64,000 bases of DNA from Dyella_A sp049445995 (GCF_049445995.1 NZ_JBMSDZ010000017.1:10087-74086), one strand, 5' to 3'; counted from the stretch's first letter, positions 20,168 to 28,933 are shown. The notes: a model not told the origin generated them from the letters alone. Numbers and translations: made by a program.

Positions 20168-20721
20168 GCACCCAGTACCGGAAGGCGCTCGGCGGGCACG
20201 TCGCGCAGCAGGGGGGCTTTCTCATCCTTGCCTGAGAGCAGCGGCTCGGCGAGCGGCCAGTCGATGCCGATCTCGGCATCGTTCCACAGGATTCCCGCAT
20301 CCGCCTTGGCGTCGTAGAGCGCCGTGCACTGGTAGGTGAAGGTCGCGTAGTCGGAGAGCACGCAGAAGCCGTGGGCGAAGCCTTCCGGGATCCAGAAGTG
20401 GCGGTGGTTCTGCGCCGTGAGCATGACGCCGGCCCACTGTCCGAAGGTGGGCGAGCCGCGGCGGATGTCCACGGCCACGTCGTACACCTCGCCCTCCAGC
20501 ACGCTCACCAGCTTGCCCTGCGGATTCGGCCACTGGTAATGCAGGCCGCGCAGCACGCCGCGCGCCGAGCGCGAGACGTTGGATTGCACGAAGCGCCGGT
20601 CGATGCCCGCCTCGCGGTACTTCGCCTCGTGGTAGCTCTCGTAGAAGAAGCCGCGCGCGTCGCCGAACACCTGCGGTTCGATCACCATCGCGCCCGGCAG
20701 GCGCGTCTCGATCACCTTCAT
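20164..20721 (-). CDS. rfbC: dTDP-4-dehydrorhamnose 3,5-epimerase
   Basis: 185 residues, the normal length. This cupin enzyme epimerises C3 and C5 of dTDP-4-keto-6-deoxyglucose. Typical blocks are RDFVQSN-like RRFVQSNVSRSARGVLRGLH (catalytic His), GEVYDVAVDIRRGSPTFGQW and IPEGFAHGFCVLSD. It overlaps rmlA and rmlD by four bases at each end. Confidence 0.96.
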   Translation of the reverse strand: MKVIETRLPGAMVIEPQVFGDARGFFYESYHEAKYREAGIDRRFVQSNVSRSARGVLRGLHYQWPNPQGKLVSVLEGEVYDVAVDIRRGSPTFGQWAGVMLTAQNHRHFWIPEGFAHGFCVLSDYATFTYQCTALYDAKADAGILWNDAEIGIDWPLAEPLLSGKDEKAPLLRDVPAERLPVLGA

Positions 20722-21608
20722 CGGGCGTGCCCTTCCTCGACCAGCTTGCGCAGGTATTGGCCGTAGCCGGTCTTGGCGAGCGGCTCGGCGAGCTTCAGCA
20801 GCTGAGCATCGTCGATCCAGCCGTGCAGGTGGGCGATCTCTTCGGGGCAGCAGACCTTCAGGCCCTGGCGGTTCTCGATCGTCTCGATGTAGTTGCCCGC
20901 TTCCATCAGCGATTCATGCGTGCCGGTGTCGAGCCACGCAAAGCCGCGGCCGAGCTGTTCCAGATGCAGCGAGCCATCGTCCAGATAGCAGCGGTTGAGA
21001 TCGGTGATTTCCAGCTCGCCGCGCGGCGACGGCTTGAGCGCGGCGGCGTAGTCGCACACGCGTTCGTCATAGAAATACAGGCCGGTGACGGCGTAGGGCG
21101 ACTTCGGGTTGGCCGGCTTTTCCTCCAGCCCGATCACGCGACCGGCGGCGTCGAACTCCGCCACGCCGTAGCGCTGCGGATCCTTCACCCAGTAGCCGAA
21201 CACGGTGGCGCCGTGCCCGCGCGCCGCCGCGCGCTGGAGGCTGTCGGTGAGCCCGTGGCCGTAGAAGATGTTGTCGCCCAGCACCAGGCAGCTCGGGTCG
21301 CCGCCGATGAAGTCGCGGCCGATCAGGAACGCCTGCGCGAGGCCGTCCGGCGAGGGCTGCACGGCGTATTGCAGGTTGAGGCCCCATTGCGAGCCGTCGC
21401 CCAGCAGTCGCTGGAACAACGCCTGCTCGTGCGGCGTGTTGATGATCAGCACGTCGCGGATGCCGGCCAGCATCAGCGTGGCCAGCGGGTAGTAGATCAT
21501 CGGCTTGTCGTACACCGGCAGCAGCTGCTTGCTCACCGCCTGGGTGATCGGGTAGAGCCGGGTGCCGGAGCCGCCGGCGAGGATGATGCCCTTGCGCTTC
21601 ATGCTCAT
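20718..21608 (-). CDS. rfbA: Glucose-1-phosphate thymidylyltransferase
   Basis: 296 residues. It makes dTDP-glucose, the entry step of dTDP-rhamnose synthesis and usually inhibited by the end product. The nucleotide loop is GIILAGGSGTRLYPIT, followed by KQLLPVYDKPMIYYPL and the metal site LVLGDNIFYGHG. Full length. It is second in the rmlBACD operon. Confidence 0.97.
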   Translation of the reverse strand: MSMKRKGIILAGGSGTRLYPITQAVSKQLLPVYDKPMIYYPLATLMLAGIRDVLIINTPHEQALFQRLLGDGSQWGLNLQYAVQPSPDGLAQAFLIGRDFIGGDPSCLVLGDNIFYGHGLTDSLQRAAARGHGATVFGYWVKDPQRYGVAEFDAAGRVIGLEEKPANPKSPYAVTGLYFYDERVCDYAAALKPSPRGELEITDLNRCYLDDGSLHLEQLGRGFAWLDTGTHESLMEAGNYIETIENRQGLKVCCPEEIAHLHGWIDDAQLLKLAEPLAKTGYGQYLRKLVEEGHAR

Positions 21609-22687
21609 GAGCCCAGTCGCTCCATGCGGTAGCTGCCGTCCAGCACGCGCTGCACCCAGGGCTGATGGTCGAGGTACCAGTCCACCGTCTGCGCGATGCC
21701 GCTCTCGAAGGTCTGCGACGGTTTCCAGCCGAGCTCGTGCTCCAGCTTGCTGGCGTCGATGGCGTAGCGGCGGTCGTGCCCGGGGCGGTCCTTGACGTAA
21801 GTGATCAACGACTCGCGCTGGCGGCCATCGGCCAGCGGGCGGCGCTCGTCCAGCAGCGCGCAGATGGTCTTCACCACGGTGATGTTGGTGCGCTCGGCGT
21901 TGCCGCCCACGGTGTAGGTTTCGCCCACGCGGCCGGCATCGAGCACCCGACGGATGGCGCTGCAGTGGTCGCCCACGAACAGCCAGTCGCGGATATTCAG
22001 GCCGTCGCCGTAGACCGGCAGCGGCTCGCCGGCCAGCGCCTTCTGGATCACCAGCGGGATCAACTTCTCGGGGAACTGGTACGGCCCGTAGTTGTTCGAG
22101 CAGTTGGTGGTGAGTACCGGTAGGCCGTAGGTGTGATGGAACGCCCGAACAAGGTGGTCGGAGGCCGCCTTGGAGGCGGAGTAGGGCGAGTTCGGCGCGT
22201 ACGGCGTGGTCTCGGTGAACTTGCCCTCGGCACCGAGCGAGCCGTAGACCTCGTCGGTGGACACATGCAGGAAGCGGAACGTGTCGCGCGCGCTGCCTTC
22301 CAGGCTGCGCCAGTAATCGCGCACGGATTCCAGCAGGCCCAGCGTGCCCACCACGTTGGTCTGCACGAACTCCGCAGGGCCGTCGATCGAGCGATCCACG
22401 TGCGATTCGGCCGCGAAATTCACGATCGCGTCGGGTCGGTGCTCGGCCAGCAGGCGTTCAACCAGCGCGCGGTCGCCGATGTCACCCTGCACGAACACGT
22501 GGTGGGCCTGGCCCTGCAGCGAGGCCAGCGTGTCGAGGTTGCCGGCGTAGGTGAGCTTGTCCAGGTTCACCACACGCAGGCCATCGGCGATCGCCTGCAG
22601 CACGAAATTGGCGCCGATGAAACCGGCGCCGCCGGTCACCAGCAGGGTCTTGAGCCCGGTGGATGGATGGTTCATCAATACGTCCAT
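21605..22687 (-). CDS. rfbB: dTDP-glucose 4,6-dehydratase
   Basis: 360 residues from the ATG at 22687; ATG 22675 (MNHPSTG) is four codons shorter and equally possible. It is an extended SDR with the NAD loop LLVTGGAGFIGANF, the dehydratase signature HVSTDEVYGSLG and the catalytic YSASKAASDHLV. It converts dTDP-glucose to the 4-keto-6-deoxy sugar. It is the first gene of the rmlBACD operon. A REP-type repeat lies upstream at 22798. Confidence 0.95.
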   Translation of the reverse strand: MDVLMNHPSTGLKTLLVTGGAGFIGANFVLQAIADGLRVVNLDKLTYAGNLDTLASLQGQAHHVFVQGDIGDRALVERLLAEHRPDAIVNFAAESHVDRSIDGPAEFVQTNVVGTLGLLESVRDYWRSLEGSARDTFRFLHVSTDEVYGSLGAEGKFTETTPYAPNSPYSASKAASDHLVRAFHHTYGLPVLTTNCSNNYGPYQFPEKLIPLVIQKALAGEPLPVYGDGLNIRDWLFVGDHCSAIRRVLDAGRVGETYTVGGNAERTNITVVKTICALLDERRPLADGRQRESLITYVKDRPGHDRRYAIDASKLEHELGWKPSQTFESGIAQTVDWYLDHQPWVQRVLDGSYRMERLGS

Positions 22688-22797
22688 GGTTGGCGGAGAG
22701 GAGCCGGGCAGCATCGAAACCGGCAACCGCCGAATGATGCCTGTTCATCGCCCGGCAACCAAGGGATGCCCCGACCTTCCCAACCACCGAGTCAGAG

Positions 22798-22823
22798 CGT
22801 CGCGACTGAAGTCGCTCCCACAA
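22798..22823. repeat. REP-type repeat (gtcgcgactgaagtcgctcccaca family)
   Basis: A short palindromic core, gcgactgaagtcgc, followed by tcccacaac. The same core occurs at about 47949 and 50895. It is intergenic between rmlB and the zeta-type toxin gene. Confidence 0.7.
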
Positions 22824-22850
22824 CAGCGCCCCTGACCGCGGTGCGGCGGA

Positions 22851-23480
22851 CTACCCTTGGAAGGCGCGGGCGACCAGCGGCCTGGCCCAGGAGGGGGTCG
22901 AGGCAAGCTCCGCCGCGCTGCGCGGATAGCTCAGCGTGCCACGCAATATCTCGAGCACGAGCCAGGGCGAGGGCTGTTGTCCGGTCGCCGGATCGGCTTC
23001 GGCGCTGTTGTCGTAGACGCGCAGCATGGTCGCATGGGGTATCAGTCGGACCAGGTTGGCGCGACTGGTCTCGTACCGTTTGCGCACCTTGGCCGCGGGG
23101 ATGTCATGGCCGCCGCCGGCGACCCTCGCCGCCACACGGGCCAGGTGCCGCTCGGGACTGTCCAGCCCGCAGTACCAGATCACCAGCTCGTGTCCGGCAG
23201 CGGCTGCCGCCAGCAGCAAGCCGGTGACGGTCTGTCCACCCAGCGTGGTCTCGAACGTGTAGTCGGCACGGTCGGCGATCGCCGCGTGCAGGCGCCGCAG
23301 ATTCTCCTGCCACGCGAGTGCGTTGGCCGCACCCTCGGTCGGGGCGGGGTTGGCGGCCAGGATTTGGCGGGTGGCCTCATCCGGGTTGAAGTAGGCGCCG
23401 CCCGCCTGGCGCAGCGCCTGCCCGGCGATGCTGCTCTTCCCGGCGCCGTTGGTCCCGGCCAGCACGGTGATCCGTGCCAT
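22851..23480 (-). CDS. Zeta-toxin family kinase
   Basis: 209 residues. A P-loop GTNGAGKSSI near residue 8 is followed by YFNPDEATRQI (the conserved Asp of the substrate site) and YTFETTLGGQT, in the order of zeta toxins. Classical zeta toxins phosphorylate UDP-GlcNAc and block cell-wall synthesis; a chromosomal ATPase of other function is possible. The start at 23480 (MARITVLAG) lies 13 bases after a Phd/YefM-type gene, so the pair looks like a toxin-antitoxin module with an unusual antitoxin class for zeta. Confidence 0.78.
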   Translation of the reverse strand: MARITVLAGTNGAGKSSIAGQALRQAGGAYFNPDEATRQILAANPAPTEGAANALAWQENLRRLHAAIADRADYTFETTLGGQTVTGLLLAAAAAGHELVIWYCGLDSPERHLARVAARVAGGGHDIPAAKVRKRYETSRANLVRLIPHATMLRVYDNSAEADPATGQQPSPWLVLEILRGTLSYPRSAAELASTPSWARPLVARAFQG

Positions 23481-23493
23481 CAGATCCGCGCCA

Positions 23494-23832
23494 TCAGTGG
23501 CCCGGCCGCCCGGCACCGCGCACGGCCGCCTCACCCAACTGCCCGGGTGTCGCCGTGAACAGCGCGTCCACCGCGGATTTCGCCGCCGGCGTCTGCATAC
23601 GCGCCACCAGCGCGTCGAACTCGGCCGCCAGCTGGGCCAGAGGATCGGGCACGGCCTCGACCAGCCGCTCATAGGCCTCGATCGACAGCATCACCGCGGC
23701 AGGCCGTGCATGGCGGGTGATCACCACCGGCTCGGGCTTGCGCAACACGCGTTCCAACAGCGCGGCAAAGCCGTTCTTGGCGTCGCTGCTGGCCATCGTC
23801 GGCAGGCGGTCCAGCGGGGTGTGGGCGGTCAT
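23494..23832 (-). CDS. Phd/YefM-type antitoxin paired with the zeta-like toxin
   Basis: 112 residues from the ATG at 23832, which has gagg eight bases before it. The first 60 residues fit the Phd/YefM DNA-binding fold (MASSDAKNGFAALLERV, EPVVITRHARPAAVMLSIEAYERL). The remaining 50 form a Leu/Ala-rich tail that may neutralise the toxin encoded 13 bases downstream. The AT-richer upstream region has several gacaa/ttgtc half-sites (about 23895-23940) that may be operators. Confidence 0.78.
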   Translation of the reverse strand: MTAHTPLDRLPTMASSDAKNGFAALLERVLRKPEPVVITRHARPAAVMLSIEAYERLVEAVPDPLAQLAAEFDALVARMQTPAAKSAVDALFTATPGQLGEAAVRGAGRPGH

Positions 23833-23999
23833 GACGGCATCCTCATCGGTGGTGCGCGGGACGCAGTGGGCTTGTCCCAGCATGTCCACCCTACGCCGAC
23901 AAGCCAAAATGGACAAGCAATCCTTAATGGCTATTTTGTCTATCAAGCATGCCTATGCTGGACAGGTTTCAGGGCAGAGGTCGCGACACGCGGCAATGT

Positions 24000-24019
24000 A
24001 GTTATACTTTGATATAACT
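24000..24019. promoter_or_regulatory. Inverted repeat in the mazEF promoter
   Basis: A perfect inverted repeat, agttata-6 bases-tataact, ends 20 bases before the mazE start. It is the probable operator for MazE or the MazEF complex; tatact/tataact may also serve as a -10 element. Confidence 0.65.
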
Positions 24020-24039
24020 TGATTGGTTGAAGGTGGATC

Positions 24040-24303
24040 GTGCATACAACGAATCTGCGCAAGGTCGGCGGCTCGATCATGTTGGCCATCCCGCCCGCGT
24101 TTCTTGAACAACTGCACCTGCAAGCCGGGGCGACGGTTGGCTTGGCCGTCGATAACGGCCGCTTGGTGGTCGAGGCGCAGTCGCGGCCGCGCTACGCGCT
24201 GGCCGAGCTGCTGGCCGAAGCCGAAGCCGCCGGCATGTATCCGCTGCCGGCGGAAGAACGCGAATGGATCGACGCCCCAGCGGTCGGAAAAGAGCTGCTT
24301 TGA
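24040..24303 (+). CDS. mazE: MazE-type (AbrB fold) antitoxin
   Basis: 87 residues starting at GTG 24040, with gaaggtgg in front. The N-terminal swapped-hairpin DNA-binding fold is visible as NLRKVGGSIMLAIPPAFLEQLHLQAGATVGLAVDNGRLVVE. The acidic C-terminus (AEEREWIDAPAVGKELL) would wrap the toxin. It shares one base with the mazF start. Autoregulation through the palindrome at 24000 is likely. Confidence 0.88.
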   Translation: MHTTNLRKVGGSIMLAIPPAFLEQLHLQAGATVGLAVDNGRLVVEAQSRPRYALAELLAEAEAAGMYPLPAEEREWIDAPAVGKELL

Positions 24304-24629
24304 TGAAGCGCGGCGATATCTACCTGGTCGATCTGGAACCGACGATGGGACACGAACAGCGCGGCCATCGGCCCGTGTTGGTCGTGTCCCCGGATGCCTT
24401 CAACCGGCTGACGCAATGCCCTGTGATCCTGCCAATTACCAACGGCGGCGACTTTGCCCGCCGTGTCGGCTTTGCCGTGCCGATTAGCGGCATCAAGACA
24501 ACCGGCGTCGTGCGATGCGACCAACCCCGCGTGCTTGATCTGGCCGCCCGCAGCGGTCGCAAGGTGGACACGTTGCCGGCGGCGATTCTGGATGAAGTGC
24601 TGGCCACTGCGGTCACGCTGTTTGAGTGA
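24303..24629 (+). CDS. mazF: MazF/PemK-type mRNA interferase toxin
   Basis: 108 residues, full length. The family start MKRGDIYLVDLEPTMGHEQ is followed by GHRPVLVVSPDAFNRL, then PITNGGDFARRVGFAVPI and GVVRCDQPRVLDLAAR. MazF-type enzymes cut RNA at short sequence motifs in ribosome-free mRNA; the motif here is unknown. It starts at the stop codon of mazE and appears intact. Confidence 0.92.
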   Translation: MKRGDIYLVDLEPTMGHEQRGHRPVLVVSPDAFNRLTQCPVILPITNGGDFARRVGFAVPISGIKTTGVVRCDQPRVLDLAARSGRKVDTLPAAILDEVLATAVTLFE

Positions 24630-24694
24630 GCAAAGCATGAGCATGAATGAATTTCGCCGACTGGCCGCGACGATGGATCAGCACATGCACCCGA

Positions 24695-24805
24695 TCATCT
24701 AGCCTTTCGCGTTGCCGATGGGTTGGATGTCCATGGCTTCTCCACGGTAGCAGCATCGACCCGGTCGTACTCGGCATGGGTGCCGACGAACCAGGATGGA
24801 CTCAT
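24695..24805 (-). pseudogene. Remnant of a HigB-HigA toxin-antitoxin module
   Basis: The leftward frame MSPSWFVGTHAEYDRVDAAT matches the last 20 residues of HigB-family mRNA interferases (FVGTHAEYDRIDA). At 24734 the normal overlapping higA start follows (MDIQPIGNAKG) and stops after 11 codons at 24699. The body of both genes is missing. An ATG and aggaggg precede the higB piece, probably by chance. Confidence 0.72.
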
Positions 24806-24848
24806 GCTGCGACCCTCCTGTATCCGCAACTCGACAGCAACTTGCGTT

Positions 24849-24874
24849 CGTTCATGAACAACGTTCATGAACAA
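24849..24874. repeat. Tandem palindrome, possible HigA operator
   Basis: Two head-to-tail copies of cgttcatgaacaa, each with the perfect palindrome gttcatgaac (24850-24859, 24863-24872). They sit just upstream of the higB remnant, where the lost module would have had its operator. They also lie 95 bases before metB. Confidence 0.6.
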
Positions 24875-24968
24875 ACAGCGCAGCTGGAGATCAAGAAACC
24901 GCAGGACTGCAGGTAACATGCCCGTTTGCTGATACGCCGGGTCCCCTGCCGGCCCTGAAAGGACAGTC

Positions 24969-26171
24969 ATGAGCAAGCAGTCGAAGTCTTCGAGCCTGGG
25001 CCTGGGAACAAGGGCCATCCATGCCGGACAACATCCCGACCCCAGCACCGGCGCCATCATGACGCCGATCTACGCCACCTCCACCTACGTGCAGAGCAGC
25101 CCGGGCAAGCACCAGGGATACGAGTACTCGCGCACGCAGAATCCGACGCGCATGGCCTACGAGCGCTGCGTGGCGGATCTGGAAGGCGGCGTGGCCGGCT
25201 TCGCGTTCGGATCCGGGCTGGCAGCGGCATCCACCGTGCTGGACCTGCTCGATTCGGGCAGCCACGTGATCGCCATGGACGACCTCTACGGCGGCACCTA
25301 CCGCCTGTTCGAGAAAGTTCGCCGGCGCTCGGCCGGGCTGGATTTCAGCTTCGTCGACCTCAACGACAGCGCCGCAATGAAGGCCGCGCTCAAGCCCAAC
25401 ACCAAAATGATCTGGGCCGAAACGCCGACCAACCCGATGCTGAAGCTGGTGAACCTGGCCAAGGTCGCCGCGTTCGCAAAAAAACACGGTCTGATCCTGG
25501 TGGTGGACAACACCTTCTGTTCCCCGATGCTGCAGCGCCCCCTGGAGTTCGGCGCGGACCTGGTGCTGCATTCGGCCACCAAGTACCTCAACGGACACTC
25601 GGACATGGTCGGCGGCATCGTGGTCGCCGGCACCAGGGAACTGGCCGAGCAGATGGGCTTCCTGCAGAACTCGGTCGGTGCCATCGCCGGTCCGTTCGAC
25701 GCCTTCCTCGCCATGCGTGGCCTCAAGACCCTGCACCTGCGCATGAAGGCGCACTGCGAGAGCGCGCTGGAACTGGCCAAGTGGCTGGAAAAGCATCCGG
25801 CGATCGAGCGCGTGATTTATCCGGGACTGAAGAGCCACCCGCAGCATGCACTGGCCAAGCGGCAGATGGATGGGTTCGGCGGCATCATCAGCGTGCAGGT
25901 GAAGGGCGGGCTCAAGAAAGCACGCAAGATGCTGGAGCGTTGCGAACTGTTTGCACTGGCCGAGTCGCTCGGTGGCGTCGAGAGCCTGATCGAGCACCCG
26001 GCGATCATGACCCACGCCTCGGTGCCGGCGGCGAACCGCAAGCGGCTGGGGATCAGCGACGGGCTGGTGCGGTTGTCGGTGGGGGTGGAGAACATCGAAG
26101 ATTTATACCTAGAGTTATCGCGGGCGCTAGCATCCACCGCAGTACCTAAAATAACAAGGAAGATAACTTAA
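24969..26171 (+). CDS. metB: Cystathionine gamma-synthase/gamma-lyase (trans-sulfuration enzyme)
   Basis: 400 residues. A PLP fold-I enzyme of the Cys/Met metabolism family: YEYSRTQNPTR near the N-terminus, DNTFCSPMLQRP, and the PLP lysine in HSATKYLNGHSD. Family members make or split cystathionine; the presence of cbs favours the lyase direction, while the name metB follows the Xanthomonas LPS-locus flank. The last ~20 codons (from about 26100) switch to AT-rich codon use, and the stop shares a base with the wzm start (taatg). The window's base composition changes here. Confidence 0.9.
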   Translation: MSKQSKSSSLGLGTRAIHAGQHPDPSTGAIMTPIYATSTYVQSSPGKHQGYEYSRTQNPTRMAYERCVADLEGGVAGFAFGSGLAAASTVLDLLDSGSHVIAMDDLYGGTYRLFEKVRRRSAGLDFSFVDLNDSAAMKAALKPNTKMIWAETPTNPMLKLVNLAKVAAFAKKHGLILVVDNTFCSPMLQRPLEFGADLVLHSATKYLNGHSDMVGGIVVAGTRELAEQMGFLQNSVGAIAGPFDAFLAMRGLKTLHLRMKAHCESALELAKWLEKHPAIERVIYPGLKSHPQHALAKRQMDGFGGIISVQVKGGLKKARKMLERCELFALAESLGGVESLIEHPAIMTHASVPAANRKRLGISDGLVRLSVGVENIEDLYLELSRALASTAVPKITRKIT

Positions 26172-26989
26172 TGGAAAATTCACTGTCTCCAATGTCGGCA
26201 ATAGATAGCTTCAGAAAACATCGGAAACTAATTTATCAATTGGCGAAGCGTGAAGTAATCGGCCGATATCGTGGTTCAATTGCGGGTCTAGCTTGGTCAT
26301 TCTTTAACCCGCTCCTCATGCTCGCCGTATATACTTTTGTTTTTTCTTACGTAATGAAAGCGAGATGGGGAACCTCTGTAGGAGGTGATCGATCTGAATT
26401 TGCGGTCATCTTGTTCGTCGGTATCATGGTTCATGGGTTTCTCACCGAGTGCATAAGCCGCGGCCCGATGCTCATTTTATCCAACGCGAGCTACGTCAAA
26501 AAAGTAATTTTTCCACTAGAGATACTTAATTGGTCGGCCGTTGCTTCATCATTTTTTCACATGGTAATTACGCTTTTGGTTTTGTTGTGTGTTCAATATC
26601 TTTTTATGGGACACATCCCATTGACGGTCTTCTATTTTCCACTCGTAATCTTCCCGATCGTTATTCTCGCTTACGGATTCACGGCATTCTTTGCAGCTCT
26701 AGGGGTCTATTATAGAGACCTGAGTCAGGTTACAGGCATTATAGCCACGGTAATGCTTTTCATGAGTCCTGCTCTTTACCCGATTTCTTCATTACCTCTA
26801 AAATTGCAAAAAATAATCTATCTAAATCCACTCACATTTATGATTGAGCAGTCGCGAAACGTACTCCTTTGGGGGTTGCCTCCGGACTGGATTGGTTTGC
26901 TGGAATACTTTATTGGAAGCATTATTTTCGCCTACCTTGGGTATCTTTGGTTTCAGCTCACTCGACGCGGTTTCGCCGACGTCGTATAG
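26171..26989 (+). CDS. wzm: O-antigen ABC transporter permease Wzm
   Basis: 272 residues with six hydrophobic segments and the ABC-2 permease pattern: an N-terminal amphipathic RELxxRYR-like stretch (AKREVIGRYRGSIAGLAWS), then NPLLMLAVYTFVFSYVM and a C-terminal NPLTFMIEQSRNVLLWG. It exports lipid-linked O-polysaccharide across the inner membrane with Wzt, encoded next. The start overlaps the metB stop. Codon use and GC are much lower than in flanking genes, which suggests transfer. Confidence 0.92.
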   Translation: MENSLSPMSAIDSFRKHRKLIYQLAKREVIGRYRGSIAGLAWSFFNPLLMLAVYTFVFSYVMKARWGTSVGGDRSEFAVILFVGIMVHGFLTECISRGPMLILSNASYVKKVIFPLEILNWSAVASSFFHMVITLLVLLCVQYLFMGHIPLTVFYFPLVIFPIVILAYGFTAFFAALGVYYRDLSQVTGIIATVMLFMSPALYPISSLPLKLQKIIYLNPLTFMIEQSRNVLLWGLPPDWIGLLEYFIGSIIFAYLGYLWFQLTRRGFADVV

Positions 26990-27023
26990 CGATTACATAT
27001 TATTCAAGTACAAAGGCAAACAA

Positions 27024-28361
27024 ATGGCTGAATTTGCAATTCAAGTTGCTAGTGTCTCAAAATGCTACCAAGTTTATGATCAGCCACATGATCGACTAAA
27101 ACAGGCAATTTTACCTCGCTTACGTAGCGTCACAGGTCTTTCCCCGCGGAAGTATTTCCAGGAATTTTGGGCGCTGAAAAATATCTCCTTTGAAGTGCGG
27201 AGAGGGGATACCGTTGGTATTATTGGCCGAAATGGCTCAGGAAAGTCCACTCTACTTCAAATTATTTGCGGCACTCTTAATCCAACCTCGGGGCATGTCA
27301 AAGTTTATGGACGCGTGGCTGCTCTCCTGGAACTTGGGGCGGGATTCAATCCTGAATTCACGGGGCGGGAAAACGTGTATCTCAGTGCAATGATTCTCGG
27401 ACTTACGAAGGATCAAATAGATGAGAGGTACGATCGAATTCTTGCCTTTGCAGACATAGGCACATTTATCGACCATCCTGTCAAGCTTTACTCAAGTGGC
27501 ATGTACGTTCGATTGGCTTTTGCCGTTATAGCGCACGTTGATGCGGATGTAATGGTTATTGACGAAGCATTGGCTGTGGGCGACGCTGTTTTTGTTCAAA
27601 AGTGTATGCGATTTTTACGCTCATTTCGTGAACGTGGAACACTACTTTTTGTTAGTCATGATACCGGTTCTGTGCTAAGTTTTTGTCAATCAGCGCTGTG
27701 GCTTGACAACGGGCATATCCGGCTTCAATCCTCAGCTCAGGAAGTTACTCAGGCTTACATAGAATACTGTGCTCAGGAAAGCTATGGCGACGAGGTCAAG
27801 TTGCAGAGTCTTGAGCGTCGCGAGCGCTCAGATCGTAAAACATCGTTCATGCCAGCCAAGCCCATCGAGGAAGTGAGGTTGGAGCTTTTCGATAATATTG
27901 CAAACTCGGATGGGTGGCAGTCGGGAGTGGCCAGTATTTCGTCAGTTCAATTGACCAACATGAGCGATCCGGACCGCTCGCATTTTTATGGAGGGGAACG
28001 CGTACTTCTACGTATCAGCGCTGAAATACATCGAGAGATGAAAAGCCCTATTCTTGGGTTCTTCGTCAAAGATAGTCTTGGGCAGTCACTGTTTGGCGAG
28101 CACACCTTCACCCATGTGCAGCCGCCGCTTCATGTGAAGGCTGGGGAGAAGCTTGAGTCAGAGTTTGTTTTCTATTTGCCATTGCTTCCAAATGGCGATT
28201 ATTCAATGACTGTCTCCATTGCCGAAGGAGATCCCTTGACGAATACCCAGCATCATTGGTTGCATGACGCATTGATTATAAAAGTTTCCTCTCCTTCGCT
28301 CCGCTATGGTCTAGTGGGCATTCCTTTCGAGCGAGTTGACATGCGCAAGATAGGTGACTAA
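27024..28361 (+). CDS. wzt: O-antigen ABC transporter ATPase Wzt with C-terminal carbohydrate-binding domain
   Basis: 445 residues. The ATPase (about 1-245) has Walker A IIGRNGSGKST, the signature LYSSGMYVRLAFA, Walker B VMVIDEALAVGD and the switch His in LFVSHD. A linker leads to a beta-sandwich (about 290-445; VSSVQLTN-type strands, ILGFFVKDSLGQ). In E. coli O9a and Klebsiella O2a types this domain recognises the modified non-reducing end of the finished chain. A sugar modifier is therefore expected nearby; a methyltransferase (28973) and an acyltransferase (28361) follow. Confidence 0.92.
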   Translation: MAEFAIQVASVSKCYQVYDQPHDRLKQAILPRLRSVTGLSPRKYFQEFWALKNISFEVRRGDTVGIIGRNGSGKSTLLQIICGTLNPTSGHVKVYGRVAALLELGAGFNPEFTGRENVYLSAMILGLTKDQIDERYDRILAFADIGTFIDHPVKLYSSGMYVRLAFAVIAHVDADVMVIDEALAVGDAVFVQKCMRFLRSFRERGTLLFVSHDTGSVLSFCQSALWLDNGHIRLQSSAQEVTQAYIEYCAQESYGDEVKLQSLERRERSDRKTSFMPAKPIEEVRLELFDNIANSDGWQSGVASISSVQLTNMSDPDRSHFYGGERVLLRISAEIHREMKSPILGFFVKDSLGQSLFGEHTFTHVQPPLHVKAGEKLESEFVFYLPLLPNGDYSMTVSIAEGDPLTNTQHHWLHDALIIKVSSPSLRYGLVGIPFERVDMRKIGD

Positions 28362-28933
28362 TGGACGAGGCGCGCAAGAGTCATATCGATTCGTTGGTGA
28401 GTAACGATCACCGAATTTCAATTGGTCGTTTCACATACGGGAATCCCTCTTTAAAGGTTTGGGGGGAAAACGACACGCTGAGTATCGGGTCCTTTTGTTC
28501 TATCGCCGACGAAGTGGTTATTTTTGGGGGGGGCGAGCACCGAAGCGATTGGGTAACCACGTTTCCACTGCGAATAGCATTCGGTAATGCGTTAGCCGGA
28601 TTGGACGGCCACCCCGCCAGTAAAGGACCTACTCGTATAGGTAATGATGTATGGATTGGCCACGGTGCCTGTGTGCTTTCGGGCGTAACCGTCGGTGATG
28701 GAGCCATCATCGGAGCGCGGGCCGTTGTTACCCGCGACGTAATGCCCTATACGATCGTGGGGGGGAATCCGGCGAGAATTTTAAAGAGGCGCTTTACGGA
28801 AGGCCAGATAGCGGCCCTTCTTGCCATTCGTTGGTGGGACTGGACAGTAGAAGAAATTCATATGCGTCAGCATTTGCTATGCAACGACGACATCGATGCC
28901 TTCATAGAAGCATTCATTCCCAAAGCGTGTTGA
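28361..28933 (+). CDS. Hexapeptide-repeat acyltransferase (CatB-like)
   Basis: 190 residues. A left-handed beta-helix is shown by hexapeptide repeats (IGNDVWIGHGACVLSGVTVGDGAIIGARAVV) with the catalytic His near the FGGGEHRSDW segment, then the typical VGGNPARILKRRF exit. The C-terminal helix has IRWWDW, as in xenobiotic/sugar O-acetyltransferases. It probably acetylates an O-antigen sugar. It overlaps wzt by one base (taatg). Low GC, as the rest of the island. Confidence 0.85.
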   Translation: MDEARKSHIDSLVSNDHRISIGRFTYGNPSLKVWGENDTLSIGSFCSIADEVVIFGGGEHRSDWVTTFPLRIAFGNALAGLDGHPASKGPTRIGNDVWIGHGACVLSGVTVGDGAIIGARAVVTRDVMPYTIVGGNPARILKRRFTEGQIAALLAIRWWDWTVEEIHMRQHLLCNDDIDAFIEAFIPKAC

